NCBI GenBank assembly: GCA_013285655.1
Contig: JABDHI010000012.1
Coordinates: 1 to 55,356 of the forward strand
DNA length: 55,356 bases
Origin: Bacteroidota bacterium
Lineage (GTDB): Bacteria; Bacteroidota; Bacteroidia; JABEUT01
Direction of reading: 5' to 3'
Both the position numbers and the translations under genes were made by a program. Shown here piece after piece: positions 8,216-16,201 of the stretch. Position 1 is the first letter of the stretch, and the number at the start of each line of letters is the position of its first letter. The notes under the pieces are model-generated. The model ran no database searches. It was not told where the DNA came from and saw only the letters and a program-made list of their open reading frames with translations.

Positions 8216-9259
8216 TTATTTTATAGAGATCAATGGTTCTCCCGGTTTAAGTTTACCCAGTAAGCCAATAGGTTCAATATGGTCAGATAAGCCTTCTTTT
8301 TTAAACAAGGCTTCAACTTCGTCCTTTGCTTCCGGTGTAACAGCAATTAATAATCCGCCACTGGTTTGCGGGTCACAAAGTATATCATGTTGTTTATCGG
8401 TAAGTGGTCCTATTGCATCGCCATAGCTGTCCCAGTTACGGTGTGTGCCGCCCGGTATTGCTTTCTGTGCAATATAGTCATCAAGCTCAGCAACTAATTT
8501 TATTTTATTGAAGTAAACAGTAGCATGTAATTTACTGCCCTCGCACATTTCTTTTAAGTGTCCTAATAAACCAAAGCCTGTAACATCGGTCATTGCAGTT
8601 ATGCCATCTATTTGTGCCAATTTCGCGCCAACCGAATTTAATTTCATCATATTGTCGGCAGCAAGGCCCTCATGTTCTTTCTTTAAAATGCCTTTTTTTT
8701 CTGCAGTTGTAAGTATACCTACTCCAACAGGTTTGGTAAGGTAAAGCAAACAGTTTTCTGAAGCGGTATCGTTTCGTTTTAAATACTTAAGGTCTAACAT
8801 ACCTGTAACGGCAAGGCCAAATACGGGTTCAGGACAATCAATACTATGGCCGCCTGCTAATGGTATTCCTATTTCAGCACAAATTTCGCGTGCACCTTCC
8901 ATAACCTGGTGTGCAGCTTCAATAGGCACTGTGTTAATTGGCCAGCCTAAAATAGCTATTGCCATTAAGGGTGTTCCGCCCATGGCATATACATCGCTTA
9001 TAGCATTGGCTGATGCTATTTTGCCAAACTTAAAAGCATCATCAACAATAGGCATAAAAAAATCGGTAGTGCTTATCACCCCGCGTCCGCTGCCAATATC
9101 ATACACCGCTGCATCATCTTTACTGGCATTGCCTACAATAAGATTTTTATTATGCAACGCAGGTTTAGCCGATTGTAAAATAGTATCTAATATTTTAGGC
9201 GAAATTTTACACCCGCATCCGGCACCATGACTATATTGTGTAAGACGTATCTTTTCCAT
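8216..9259 (-). CDS. selD: Selenide, water dikinase (selenophosphate synthetase), Cys type
   Basis: 347 residues, the normal length. SelD makes selenophosphate from selenide and ATP. The N-terminal active-site segment [12 protein letters not shown] gives Cys15 and Lys18, equivalent to E. coli Cys17 and Lys20; the residue is Cys, not selenocysteine. ATP/metal-binding motifs are [50 protein letters not shown] and DPQTSGGLL. Similarity to the enterobacterial enzyme is strong along the whole length. The matching user, tRNA 2-selenouridine synthase, is encoded at 41946-42959. No SelA or SelB is in the window, so a selenoprotein pathway is not indicated here. Confidence 0.97.
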   Translation of the reverse strand: MEKIRLTQYSHGAGCGCKISPKILDTILQSAKPALHNKNLIVGNASKDDAAVYDIGSGRGVISTTDFFMPIVDDAFKFGKIASANAISDVYAMGGTPLMAIAILGWPINTVPIEAAHQVMEGAREICAEIGIPLAGGHSIDCPEPVFGLAVTGMLDLKYLKRNDTASENCLLYLTKPVGVGILTTAEKKGILKKEHEGLAADNMMKLNSVGAKLAQIDGITAMTDVTGFGLLGHLKEMCEGSKLHATVYFNKIKLVAELDDYIAQKAIPGGTHRNWDSYGDAIGPLTDKQHDILCDPQTSGGLLIAVTPEAKDEVEALFKKEGLSDHIEPIGLLGKLKPGEPLISIK

Positions 9260-9290
9260 TTAAGGTATTTGAAGCAAATGTAGAAAAATA

Positions 9291-9722
9291 CTATGCCGAA
9301 GGAGGCATCCATTTAATTACTGCGTTACCTTCAATAACTATTTCGTTTTTACTGTTGTAGCAGTTGGTGCTTAACTTGTAGATCGATTTTTCCGGGATGA
9401 TCTCCATGATCTCTACCACGCAGGTTACTTCTTCGTTTAAATAAACGGGCCGTTTAAAGCTCATTGCCTGAGATAAGTAAATAGATCCGTTACCGGGCAT
9501 TTTATTGCCCAGTACCGCAGAAATTAAGCTGCCGACGAGGAAGCCATGCACAATTCTTTTTTTGAAAACGGTATTAGCGCTATAGGCATCATCTAAATGA
9601 ACCGGGTTTTTATCAGTAGATAATACAGCGAATAATTCCACTTCTTCGGCTGTATAAGTCTTTTTAACAACCTCTTTGTCTCCTACCTTGTAAGCCATAG
9701 TTTGTGTTTTTAATTGAACCAT
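9291..9722 (-). CDS. MaoC-like (R)-specific enoyl-CoA hydratase family protein
   Basis: A short hot-dog-fold MaoC protein. The hydratase-2 active-site motif is visible as STDKNPVHLDDAYA-like (Asp and His of the D-x4-5-H pattern), followed by KKRIVHGFLVGSLISAVLG and SFKRPVYLNEEV. Family members hydrate trans-2-enoyl-CoA to (R)-3-hydroxyacyl-CoA, for fatty-acid or PHA metabolism. The outer ATG is at 9722 (143 residues); an inner ATG at 9698 (MAYKVGDKEV) matches the usual family N-terminus and may be the real start. The gene stands alone between selD and the DUF5777 gene on the same strand. An acyl dehydratase in fatty-acid synthesis is an alternative role. Confidence 0.88.
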   Translation of the reverse strand: MVQLKTQTMAYKVGDKEVVKKTYTAEEVELFAVLSTDKNPVHLDDAYSANTVFKKRIVHGFLVGSLISAVLGNKMPGNGSIYLSQAMSFKRPVYLNEEVTCVVEIMEIIPEKSIYKLSTNCYNSKNEIVIEGNAVIKWMPPSA

Positions 9723-9773
9723 TTACGTTGCAACTAAGGTAACACTTATTTGGCTATAGTAGGTATGCCATAA

Positions 9774-10709
9774 TTACAAAGTGAAAGCCCTTGAAATAGA
9801 GAACCCTAATTTGAAAGCAGCATTACTCCATGAATCGGTAGTATATGGAATGATATTGTTTTCATTTATGGCAGAGGCGTTGCTCAGGTTAATTTCAAAT
9901 ACGTGTCCACCGGTCTCAATTTCATAGCCAATTGAAAATGCATTAGAATAACTGGGATTGTTGTTGGTACGGAAAGGAGAGATAATGTAAAAATAATCGA
10001 ACACAATAGAGGAGTGTTTGGTTAGCATAACTCTGCCTCCGCCACCTGCAAATGGAATGCCATTTTGATCGGTAGCGCCGTTATTAGGATTAACAGCGGA
10101 TAACACATAATTGCGATGACTGTATCCGGCAAATACTTCAGCTGATATACGATTACTAAATCTGCGATCTAATAATAACTGAGAAACATAAGATAAGCGG
10201 TCTGAAAAATGTTGTGCAGGCGACACAGCCTCAGCGTATAATATTGAATTGGCTTCAGGAGTTATTCCTGCATCTTCATAAAATGCTAAGGATACCGGCA
10301 TGCCAATGGTGTTTTGGGTAAGTATACGATACTTGCCGCTTATATCTATTAGCTGTTGTTGTTCACTTCGGCCTAAACTCAATTGCAGGTTCCTGGTAAC
10401 ACCAAATTCAAATGAAAAATAAATATCAGAAGCTACATCGAATCCGTACAGAGTTGGGAAGCCGCCGCCGCTGGTACCCATATTACCAAAGCGGTGTTCA
10501 ATTCTAAACACCATTACATTCGGGTCGACTGTTTTAGTTGTTTGTGCATTAATGATCCGTGTGTCTTTCCATGTAGAACCAAGTTGTGGTATAGCAACCT
10601 GACTTTTTTGTATAGAATCTTCAAGGGTAGCAAGTGTTTGGCTTGTTGCTGAAAAATAACTTGCGAATAAAATAAATGCGCTAAGGCACAATTTTTTTAG
10701 AGTCTTCAT
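9774..10709 (-). CDS. DUF5777 family beta-barrel protein, copy 1
   Basis: 311 residues with a Sec signal peptide (residues ~1-23, ending SATSQ). The mature protein is rich in amphipathic beta strands and ends in an aromatic-containing C-terminal strand (SISRAFTL), consistent with an outer-membrane barrel. Family landmarks are GSTWKDTRIINAQTTKT, VFRIEHRFGNMG, LQLSLGRS, VSLAFYEDAGITPE and GYEIETGGHVFEINLSNA. A second copy is at 16202-17152, with the same landmarks. It follows a cytochrome-like lipoprotein (10760-11161) by 50 bases, probably in one operon driven by the ECF-type promoter at 11308-11335. The function of DUF5777 is not established; the consistent neighbourhood of heme or redox lipoproteins suggests an envelope redox role. 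Confidence 0.88.
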   Translation of the reverse strand: MKTLKKLCLSAFILFASYFSATSQTLATLEDSIQKSQVAIPQLGSTWKDTRIINAQTTKTVDPNVMVFRIEHRFGNMGTSGGGFPTLYGFDVASDIYFSFEFGVTRNLQLSLGRSEQQQLIDISGKYRILTQNTIGMPVSLAFYEDAGITPEANSILYAEAVSPAQHFSDRLSYVSQLLLDRRFSNRISAEVFAGYSHRNYVLSAVNPNNGATDQNGIPFAGGGGRVMLTKHSSIVFDYFYIISPFRTNNNPSYSNAFSIGYEIETGGHVFEINLSNASAINENNIIPYTTDSWSNAAFKLGFSISRAFTL

Positions 10710-10759
10710 AATATAGTAGGATGGGGTTTTATAAGCTTTATCTAATTAAATTCTAATAT

Positions 10760-11161
10760 TTATTGTGGCGCACCTGCCAATAACCACGCTTTAAACTTAG
10801 CGCTGGTACACGCATCAAGCGGAAGCTCAGGCGCTATAGGCATTCTTTTTTCAATAAATATGTACCTGTAAAAGAAACTTTGTTCGCCACCTGTTACATA
10901 ACGGTTCATGGAAGCATAATTACTAAAATCGCCATGGTCAGATATTCCGGCGTGGCAGCTTGTATTAAAACTACCACAGTTAACATTAATAAGCAGTTGC
11001 ATACTGTTTGTATACGTTAGGTTGGCAGTATCACAACCGGTTGGTAAAGGCGCTGGCTGAGCGGCATTTTTTTCGCAGGAATTGACAGCCAAAATAAAAA
11101 GCACTACTATTATTGTAGTAGCTAGTTTAACAGAAAATAATCGGGATAATTGAAATTTCAT
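10760..11161 (-). CDS. Cytochrome-c-like lipoprotein with expanded C-x6-CH motif, copy 1
   Basis: 133 residues. The signal peptide ends in a lipobox-like NSC (residues ~27-29), followed by EKN. The mature region has the outline of small Bacteroidota heme lipoproteins: GCDTANLTY, then a Cys-rich site NCGSFNTSCHAG, then a C-terminal KAWLLAGAPQ that resembles the end of cytochrome-c domains. The usual CXXCH is replaced by C-x6-CH, so covalent heme binding is plausible but unproven. A paralogue with C-x5-CH lies at 15210-15617. It is the first gene after the minus-strand ECF-type promoter at 11308-11335 and precedes DUF5777 copy 1. Confidence 0.85.
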   Translation of the reverse strand: MKFQLSRLFSVKLATTIIVVLFILAVNSCEKNAAQPAPLPTGCDTANLTYTNSMQLLINVNCGSFNTSCHAGISDHGDFSNYASMNRYVTGGEQSFFYRYIFIEKRMPIAPELPLDACTSAKFKAWLLAGAPQ

Positions 11162-11307
11162 GGGGTTGTAATTGAATGTAATTGATTAATAATTAATTAC
11201 GGCACAAAGTTTAGAATTGCAAAATAGATTCTCTTGTAGTTTGTGAGTATATAATTGTATCATTTACAGATTTAGGTTTTACCTTTCGGTTGTACAGTAT
11301 ACAAGGT

Positions 11308-11335
11308 AGATGAAGAATTTTGGAAATAGTTGGGT
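11308..11335 (-). promoter_or_regulatory. ECF-type promoter copy 4 (minus strand, lipoprotein/DUF5777 operon)
   Basis: Read on the minus strand: ACCCAAC (11335-11329), 16 bases, CATCT (11312-11308). The same two boxes with 17-base spacing occur three times on the plus strand nearby. It lies 146 bases upstream of the ATG at 11161. ECF sigma factors characteristically use an AAC-containing -35 element, which fits. Confidence 0.7.
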
Positions 11336-11455
11336 CATGAGAACAATCATAGAATATTAAAGCAATGGGGCGAGTTGCAGATAAGGTAAAAAATCTGATA
11401 TTTGTATAAGTGAGTAAGGTTGATAACCCCAGGAAAGCCAATAATTTAGTCGGCT

Positions 11456-11484
11456 ACCCAACCTTTTAGGTTATAGAATCATCT
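11456..11484 (+). promoter_or_regulatory. ECF-type promoter copy 1 (sigma factor operon)
   Basis: ACCCAAC at 11456-11462, 17 bases, CATCT at 11480-11484; the sigma factor ATG begins 14 bases later at 11499. It is shared with three other sites in this region, so self-regulation of the sigma gene is likely. Confidence 0.75.
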
Positions 11485-11498
11485 TAATAAACGAGGCA

Positions 11499-12074
11499 AT
11501 GTCTCAAAAGATATCAGAGGAGGAATTAATAGATGGCTGCCTGTCGGGAACCTGGGCCTTTCAGCAGATGCTTTATAAGCAATATGCGTCCAAGATGCTG
11601 ACAGTTTGCATGAGGTATACGCATAGTAGGTTTGAGGCAGAAGATATATTACAAGAGGGATTTATACTGGTTTTTGAGAAGTTGGCGCAGTTTAAAAAAC
11701 AAGGTTCTTTTGAAGGTTGGATACGTAAGATAATGGTGAACAAAGCAATTGAGCATTACCGAAAATCGGCTGCAGTTTACCCGGTAATAGATGTGGCAGA
11801 TGTTGAAAATGTAATAAGCGTAGAAGATGTAACAAGCCAGATAAACGCAAATGAGCTTTTAAAAATGATACAAGAGCTGCCACCGATGTATAAAATGGTA
11901 TTTAACTTATATGCTTTTGAAGGAATGACCCATAAAGAGATAGCTGAGAAGTTGGGCATTGCTGAAGGAACATCAAAGTCGAACTTATCGGATGCACGTA
12001 CACTGTTGAAGAAGAAGATAACGAGAAACATTTTAATTGCAGAGCTTTACGATGAGCGAAAAGCTTACAAATAA
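11499..12074 (+). CDS. ECF-family RNA polymerase sigma-70 factor
   Basis: 191 residues, typical ECF length. Region 2 is visible in residues ~20-90 (ARYTHSRFEAEDILQEGF-like, with the DILQEGF signature and GSFEGWIRKIMVNKAIEHYRK). Region 4 is at ~125-175 (LPPMYKMVFNLYAFEGMTHKEIAEKLGIAEGTSKSNLSDAR), including the helix-turn-helix. The protein directs RNA polymerase to alternative promoters, usually under control of a membrane partner. The next gene overlaps it by 23 bases and encodes a single-membrane-span protein with a cytoplasmic N-terminus, the expected partner. Four copies of one ECF-like promoter around this gene suggest it activates itself and the surrounding redox genes. Confidence 0.96.
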   Translation: MSQKISEEELIDGCLSGTWAFQQMLYKQYASKMLTVCMRYTHSRFEAEDILQEGFILVFEKLAQFKKQGSFEGWIRKIMVNKAIEHYRKSAAVYPVIDVADVENVISVEDVTSQINANELLKMIQELPPMYKMVFNLYAFEGMTHKEIAEKLGIAEGTSKSNLSDARTLLKKKITRNILIAELYDERKAYK

Positions 12075-13584
12075 TAATATTGATGACATTTTCAGAAACT
12101 CCATTGACAATATGGAGACTGAACCCTCTGAGAGTTTTTGGATAAACGCTTCGGAAGATGCTTTGTTTAAAAGCAATCTTATAAAGAAGAGATCTATTAA
12201 CCGATGGAGGATAGTTGCCGCTGTTTTTAGCATAGCAGTTATGGGGCTTACTGCGTATATAATATATATGCAAAAGCAATTGAACGATGTTAAAAGTAAG
12301 CTGGTTGCAGCAGAACATGTTACTTATATTCAACCGGCGCCAGTAGCCAATTCAACCACTGTAGGTACCAGTGCTGCACCGGTTATTACAAAACAAGCTA
12401 CAAGCCAGGCTGAAGAAAGGTCGGCAAAGAAAGTAGTAAAGCAACAAGAGGTTAAGCATGAAATTGCTACTAATTCTAATACAAGCCTCAAGTCAGTGCA
12501 GCCTTTAGTATATGAAAAAAAGAAGCATAAAAAACATGATCACATTAATGCTTCAGCATCAACTGCTTTAAATTCTACTAATGTTTCAAGTACTGCGCAG
12601 CCCTTGGTATATGAAAGAAAAAGACACAAAAAGCATGAGCATGGAAATACTATAACAGCAAGTGCTGTGAATTCAAATAAGGTTGGTAACAATGGTACTG
12701 TTTATACTTCTACCAACGAGCCAATCGCTTCGAATGCAAGCACAACCGAAGTATCTGAAGGGCCTGAATTTATTAATGTGAATGGAAATAATACAATACC
12801 GCAGGCAAGTGCTTTGCCGCTTGCAATATCAAATAATATAGAGCCGGTGCAAAGCACTGTAAGTTCAGCGGCACGGAAAAATATTTTATCAAAACTTTCT
12901 GTATCACTCTTCTTTGAACCGTATATATCTGATGAGTTATTGGAGAACGAAGCAACTGATATTGTAACCGTAAATAATGTTTCTGCAAACGAAGAAGAGG
13001 CACATCCGTTTGTAGCAGGATTAAAAGTTGATTATAATATACTTAAGAATTTAAGTATTACTACCGGTTGTTTGTTTTATAGCTTTAACGTATCGGTTGC
13101 ACCAACTACTATATACGCCCAAAAACAACAAAATGGTGAAGTAGGATATTCTTTTCAAACAAGTATAGGTACAGTAAATTGCCCTTACGTTAAATCGCCA
13201 AAAGTGGGCGATGGTATGGTGGTTAGCGGGGAGGAGAAAGCAAGTTATATATGTATACCCATTCAACTCAAGTACAATTTTATAACCAATAGCAAATGGG
13301 GACTTTACCTAACCGGAGGAATAGAAGCCAATATAATAGCATTAAGGCAAATGGACATGCAATGGCGTGATTTTAATTGGGATGAAGGCAACGCAAAAGA
13401 AGGAATTGATAATTCGAAAAAAATATACACCTCTTATTATTTAGCTCCCGGTGTTAGGTATAACTTATACAAAGGCATTTCTATTTTCCTCGAACCTTCG
13501 TTACAAGGTTCCCCTATATTTTCAAAGGGAGCAAATACTTTACCATATGCAGGTATAGGTACAGGAATTACATATCATTTTTAA
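12052..13584 (+). CDS. Sigma-factor partner: one-TM protein with His/Lys-rich repeats and C-terminal beta-barrel
   Basis: I place the start at the ATG at 12052 (MSEKLTNN), inside the sigma gene; a TTG at 12037 is less likely. The protein is 510 residues. A short cytoplasmic part (~1-50, with IDDIFRNSIDNME and SESFW) is followed by one membrane helix (~52-72). Next is a low-complexity region with two repeats 33 residues apart (QPLVYEKKKHKKHDH and QPLVYERKRHKKHEH, residues ~150 and ~183). The C-terminal ~220 residues are a porin-like barrel (LKVDYNILKNLSITTGCLFY to GIGTGITYHF). The overlap with the sigma gene suggests an anti-sigma role. A single chain with an inner-membrane helix and an outer-membrane barrel is odd; the helix could also be a cleaved signal. 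Confidence 0.85.
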   Translation: MSEKLTNNNIDDIFRNSIDNMETEPSESFWINASEDALFKSNLIKKRSINRWRIVAAVFSIAVMGLTAYIIYMQKQLNDVKSKLVAAEHVTYIQPAPVANSTTVGTSAAPVITKQATSQAEERSAKKVVKQQEVKHEIATNSNTSLKSVQPLVYEKKKHKKHDHINASASTALNSTNVSSTAQPLVYERKRHKKHEHGNTITASAVNSNKVGNNGTVYTSTNEPIASNASTTEVSEGPEFINVNGNNTIPQASALPLAISNNIEPVQSTVSSAARKNILSKLSVSLFFEPYISDELLENEATDIVTVNNVSANEEEAHPFVAGLKVDYNILKNLSITTGCLFYSFNVSVAPTTIYAQKQQNGEVGYSFQTSIGTVNCPYVKSPKVGDGMVVSGEEKASYICIPIQLKYNFITNSKWGLYLTGGIEANIIALRQMDMQWRDFNWDEGNAKEGIDNSKKIYTSYYLAPGVRYNLYKGISIFLEPSLQGSPIFSKGANTLPYAGIGTGITYHF

Positions 13585-13603
13585 TCACTTAATATAATAT
13601 CGT

Positions 13604-13632
13604 ACCCAACCCTTTGGTGTATAAGTACATCT
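13604..13632 (+). promoter_or_regulatory. ECF-type promoter copy 2 (Rieske gene)
   Basis: ACCCAAC at 13604-13610, 17 bases, CATCT at 13628-13632, 40 bases before the Rieske ATG at 13673. Box sequences and spacing are identical to copy 1. Confidence 0.75.
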
Positions 13633-13672
13633 AATAAGTATAGAGGCATTAGTACCCTAATTATATTTTAAT

Positions 13673-14092
13673 ATGGACAGACGCGATTTTCTTCAGAAGT
13701 CAATTATTCTTTCATGTGGTATTGCAGGTGCATCAGCTTTTTTAGAAGCTTGTAAAAAAAATAATAATACTACCACTGCACCAACTGTAAATTTCACAAT
13801 TGATATCAGTTCATCACAATACAGTGCCTTACAACAAAATGGGGGATATGTGTATAACAGTGCAAACAACATTATAATTGCCCGCGATCATTCTGGGAAT
13901 TTTATTGCTTTATATGATGTTTGCCCTCATGCAGGTTGCACCATACAATTCGACGGTAAGTCCACATTCCCATGCCCTTGCCATGGCTCATTATTTGATG
14001 AAAATGGCAATGTAACGCAAGGACCCGCTACAAGTGGGGTAAAAAAATACAGTACTTCGCTTAAAGGCACCCAATTAAATGTATTCGGTTAG
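13673..14092 (+). CDS. Rieske [2Fe-2S] lipoprotein
   Basis: 139 residues. The N-terminus combines a twin-arginine motif (MDRRDFLQKS) with a lipobox-like LEAC (Cys27), suggesting Tat export as a folded cofactor protein and lipid anchoring. The Rieske centre is complete: CPHAGC (Cys and His of box 1) and CPCHGSLFD (Cys and His of box 2), with both extra Cys residues for the disulfide seen in high-potential Rieske proteins. It is a standalone small Rieske protein, not a bc1 subunit by context, since no cytochrome b gene is nearby. It should carry electrons at the outer face of the inner membrane or at the outer membrane. An ECF-type promoter directly precedes it. Confidence 0.95.
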   Translation: MDRRDFLQKSIILSCGIAGASAFLEACKKNNNTTTAPTVNFTIDISSSQYSALQQNGGYVYNSANNIIIARDHSGNFIALYDVCPHAGCTIQFDGKSTFPCPCHGSLFDENGNVTQGPATSGVKKYSTSLKGTQLNVFG

Positions 14093-14130
14093 TATTGATA
14101 ATCAGATAGTTAAATAATATTTTTAGCATA

Positions 14131-14159
14131 ACCCAACCATAAGGCATATTTCCTCATCT
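14131..14159 (+). promoter_or_regulatory. ECF-type promoter copy 3 (anchor V / YceI / DUF5777 operon)
   Basis: ACCCAAC at 14131-14137, 17 bases, CATCT at 14155-14159. The start codon at 14289 is 129 bases further. A possible sigma-A -7 box (TAAGTTTG, 14200-14207) lies between them, so the operon may have two promoters. Confidence 0.72.
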
Positions 14160-14288
14160 AATAATGTGGAATAGTTGATTATGAGGAGTTTTTAGTCAAT
14201 AAGTTTGGAAATTGAAGTAACATTATATAGTTTAGCTAACCCATTAATTAAAAATAACGTACCTGGCGTCAATTAAAAATTAAAAACT

Positions 14289-15149
14289 ATGAAAAAAGTA
14301 AAGCTACTTATTGGAATTGGAATCGCACTTTCTGCAATGATAATTACTGGGTTCTCTACAAGTAATAATCATAATGGAACCCGTCATGCATCAGGTATGG
14401 ATCAGTATACAGATTCTCCTCCGGACGGCGCTGGAGATTGCACTGGCTGCCACAGTGGTGGAAAAACAACCCCAACATTTACTTTAACAGCTTCACCTGC
14501 TTTAGGTGGTAGTAACAACCAATTTATACCAGGTACAAAATATACATTTACTCTTAAGTTAACAGGCTATTCATATTTTGGATTTGACCTTGAAATAATT
14601 AATGGACAAGCTTCAACTTCACTGGATGCAGGTACTCTTGGTGCAGGTACTTCAACCCAGAAAATTGCTAATAGTGGTGCCCCTACTAATATTACGCATA
14701 CCTCCAAAATCAATTCAACTACAGGTGGAACCTTTACCTGGACAGCTCCTTCAACAGGCAATGCTTATATATATGCAACTATAATGGGTGTTAATGGTGA
14801 TGGTAGCACAAGTGGCGATAAAATGGCTTCTCCTTATGAATTAACTCTTACACCTCAATCAACTGTTTCGGTACAAAATGTTGAGGAAGCAGGTAACTCT
14901 TTCGACGTATATCCTAATCCTATAAAGGATCATTTTAATATTAGTTATTCACTACAAAGTACTAAACAAGTTGAGATCAACTTGTATTCAATTGATGGTA
15001 GAAAAGTGGCAACACTTGCACCTTCTGTTGAACAGTCTGCCGGTGAGTATAATCAACGTTTCGAAATGCCTTCAGTTGCACGCGGTATATACCTTGTTCA
15101 AGTTGTTCAAGACGGACAATTTGCCTGCAAAAAGGTAGTAGTTCAATAA
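14289..15149 (+). CDS. T9SS-secreted protein with CXXCH heme motif and choice-of-anchor V-like domain
   Basis: 286 residues. After the signal peptide (~1-25), a short segment SPPDGAGDCTGCHSGG contains a canonical CTGCH c-type heme motif (residues ~50-54). The middle ~100 residues (YTFTLKLTG, FGFDLEIINGQ, HTSKINSTTGGTFTWTAP) match the choice-of-anchor V/reeler-like beta-sandwich often found with this motif. The C-terminus is a type A T9SS sorting domain (DVYPNPIKDHF, GRKVATL, ARGIYLVQV, ending KKVVVQ). So this should be a surface-exposed or secreted heme protein. It heads an operon with a cytochrome-like lipoprotein, YceI and DUF5777 genes. The heme is inferred from the motif alone. Confidence 0.9.
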   Translation: MKKVKLLIGIGIALSAMIITGFSTSNNHNGTRHASGMDQYTDSPPDGAGDCTGCHSGGKTTPTFTLTASPALGGSNNQFIPGTKYTFTLKLTGYSYFGFDLEIINGQASTSLDAGTLGAGTSTQKIANSGAPTNITHTSKINSTTGGTFTWTAPSTGNAYIYATIMGVNGDGSTSGDKMASPYELTLTPQSTVSVQNVEEAGNSFDVYPNPIKDHFNISYSLQSTKQVEINLYSIDGRKVATLAPSVEQSAGEYNQRFEMPSVARGIYLVQVVQDGQFACKKVVVQ

Positions 15150-15162
15150 TAAGTTCTATAGT

Positions 15163-15193
15163 ATGTAGCGTATAGGAAAACTATACGCTACAT
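15163..15193 (+). terminator. Intra-operon hairpin
   Basis: Perfect 13-bp stem (ATGTAGCGTATAG / CTATACGCTACAT) with loop GAAAA, followed by the T-rich TATTTTA. It lies between the T9SS heme protein and the downstream lipoprotein. It may end transcription partly or protect the mRNA end, lowering or raising expression of the downstream genes. Confidence 0.7.
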
Positions 15194-15209
15194 TATTTTA
15201 CAAATCTGT

Positions 15210-15617
15210 ATGAAGAATAAATTTTTGATTGGGGTTGCAATAGTGGGAGCTATTATGACAATTAATTCGTGTGACAGCGAAGAAAATGCACTTCCTGCTC
15301 CTATAACTCCTTCAAGTTGCGATACCAGTAAAATGACCTACTCAACAAACTCAGGTCAAATACAAGGCATTATTAATGCACAGTGTGCAACAACGCCAAG
15401 CTGTCATGGCGCGGGTGCCACTAAAGTAAGTGGTGACTTTTCTTCATGGACCGCACCTAAACTCCAACAGGCAATATCAGGCGGAACAGGCAGCACTATG
15501 TATCAATACCTTCAACCTACCTATCCTACACCAATGCCTAATGTTCCTCAACCAGGCTGGAGCGAATGCGATAGGTTGAAGCTAGACGCATGGCTTCAAG
15601 CAGGCGCCCCTCAATAG
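15210..15617 (+). CDS. Cytochrome-c-like lipoprotein with expanded C-x5-CH motif, copy 2
   Basis: 135 residues with a lipoprotein signal (lipobox-like NSC at ~19-21, then DSEEN). The mature part is parallel to copy 1 (10760-11161): SSCDTSKMTY, a Cys-His site QCATTPSCHGAG, GDFSSW, and the C-terminal LDAWLQAGAPQ. The site is C-x5-CH rather than CXXCH, so heme attachment would be atypical. It lies 19 bases upstream of the YceI gene and downstream of the hairpin at 15163-15193, in the operon headed by 14289. Function is likely electron transfer at the envelope, by analogy with Bacteroidota heme lipoproteins; a metal- or disulfide-based alternative cannot be excluded. Confidence 0.85.
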   Translation: MKNKFLIGVAIVGAIMTINSCDSEENALPAPITPSSCDTSKMTYSTNSGQIQGIINAQCATTPSCHGAGATKVSGDFSSWTAPKLQQAISGGTGSTMYQYLQPTYPTPMPNVPQPGWSECDRLKLDAWLQAGAPQ

Positions 15618-15635
15618 TAAACTCAAAATCTAAAT

Positions 15636-16187
15636 ATGAAAAAGAAATTAATTCTTACCGCAGCACTTTGTGCAACTATGTTTGGCTATGGATTCGGACA
15701 AATATATATGGCTGATTCTGCCCGTATATCTTTCTTCTCAAAAACCAGTGCTGAAGATATTGATGCGGCAAACACAGTTTGCAAACCTATTATGAGCGTT
15801 GCAACCGGTGAGTTTGACGTAAGCCTTATCAATACATCTTTTGATTTTCCAAAGCCTTTAATGAAGGAACACTTCAATGAAGATTATATGGAATCGGCTA
15901 AATTTCCAAAAACAGTATTTACCGGAAAAATTACCGGTTCGGTTGATTACTTAGAGGATGGAACTTATAACGTATCGGTAACCGGTACTATGGATATGCA
16001 CGGAGTTAAAAAACAAATTACCGTTCCGGGTACCATTACTGTAAAGAATGGAATATTATTTGTTTATGCAAAGTTCAACGTTAAAATTGCTGACTATAAT
16101 ATTAAATTACCTTCTTTCCTTAGCATGAATGTGGCAGATAATGTGGATGTAACTGTTAGGGCCACAATGAAACCTTATAAGAAATAG
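15636..16187 (+). CDS. YceI family protein
   Basis: 183 residues with a Sec signal peptide (cleavage after GFGQ, ~21). The mature protein shows YceI landmarks: ARISFFSKTSAEDIDA, ATGEFDVSLINTSFDFPKPLMKEHFNEDYMES, KFPKTVFTGKITG, and the C-terminal VTGTMDMHGVKKQITVPGTI. YceI proteins have an extended lipocalin fold and bind isoprenoid chains; structural work on family members found polyisoprenoid or quinone ligands. It should be periplasmic. Its place between a cytochrome-like lipoprotein and a DUF5777 barrel fits handling of a quinone-like molecule in an envelope redox system, which is inference. Confidence 0.94.
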   Translation: MKKKLILTAALCATMFGYGFGQIYMADSARISFFSKTSAEDIDAANTVCKPIMSVATGEFDVSLINTSFDFPKPLMKEHFNEDYMESAKFPKTVFTGKITGSVDYLEDGTYNVSVTGTMDMHGVKKQITVPGTITVKNGILFVYAKFNVKIADYNIKLPSFLSMNVADNVDVTVRATMKPYKK

Positions 16188-16201
16188 TAGATTTTAAAAT
16201 T

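Larger units (their letters stand above)
11162..11498 (+). other. Divergent regulatory intergenic region, no gene
   Basis: 337 bases between the divergently transcribed lipoprotein (minus) and ECF sigma factor (plus). It holds one ECF-type promoter in each direction (11308-11335 minus; 11456-11484 plus). A 76-codon minus-strand ORF at 11211-11441 overlaps the minus promoter and has no family resemblance, so I treat it as chance. Confidence 0.7.

Noticed and set aside
11211-11441. 76-codon minus-strand ORF in the divergent region
   Set aside because: It overlaps the minus-strand ECF-type promoter and shows no family resemblance; no start context.
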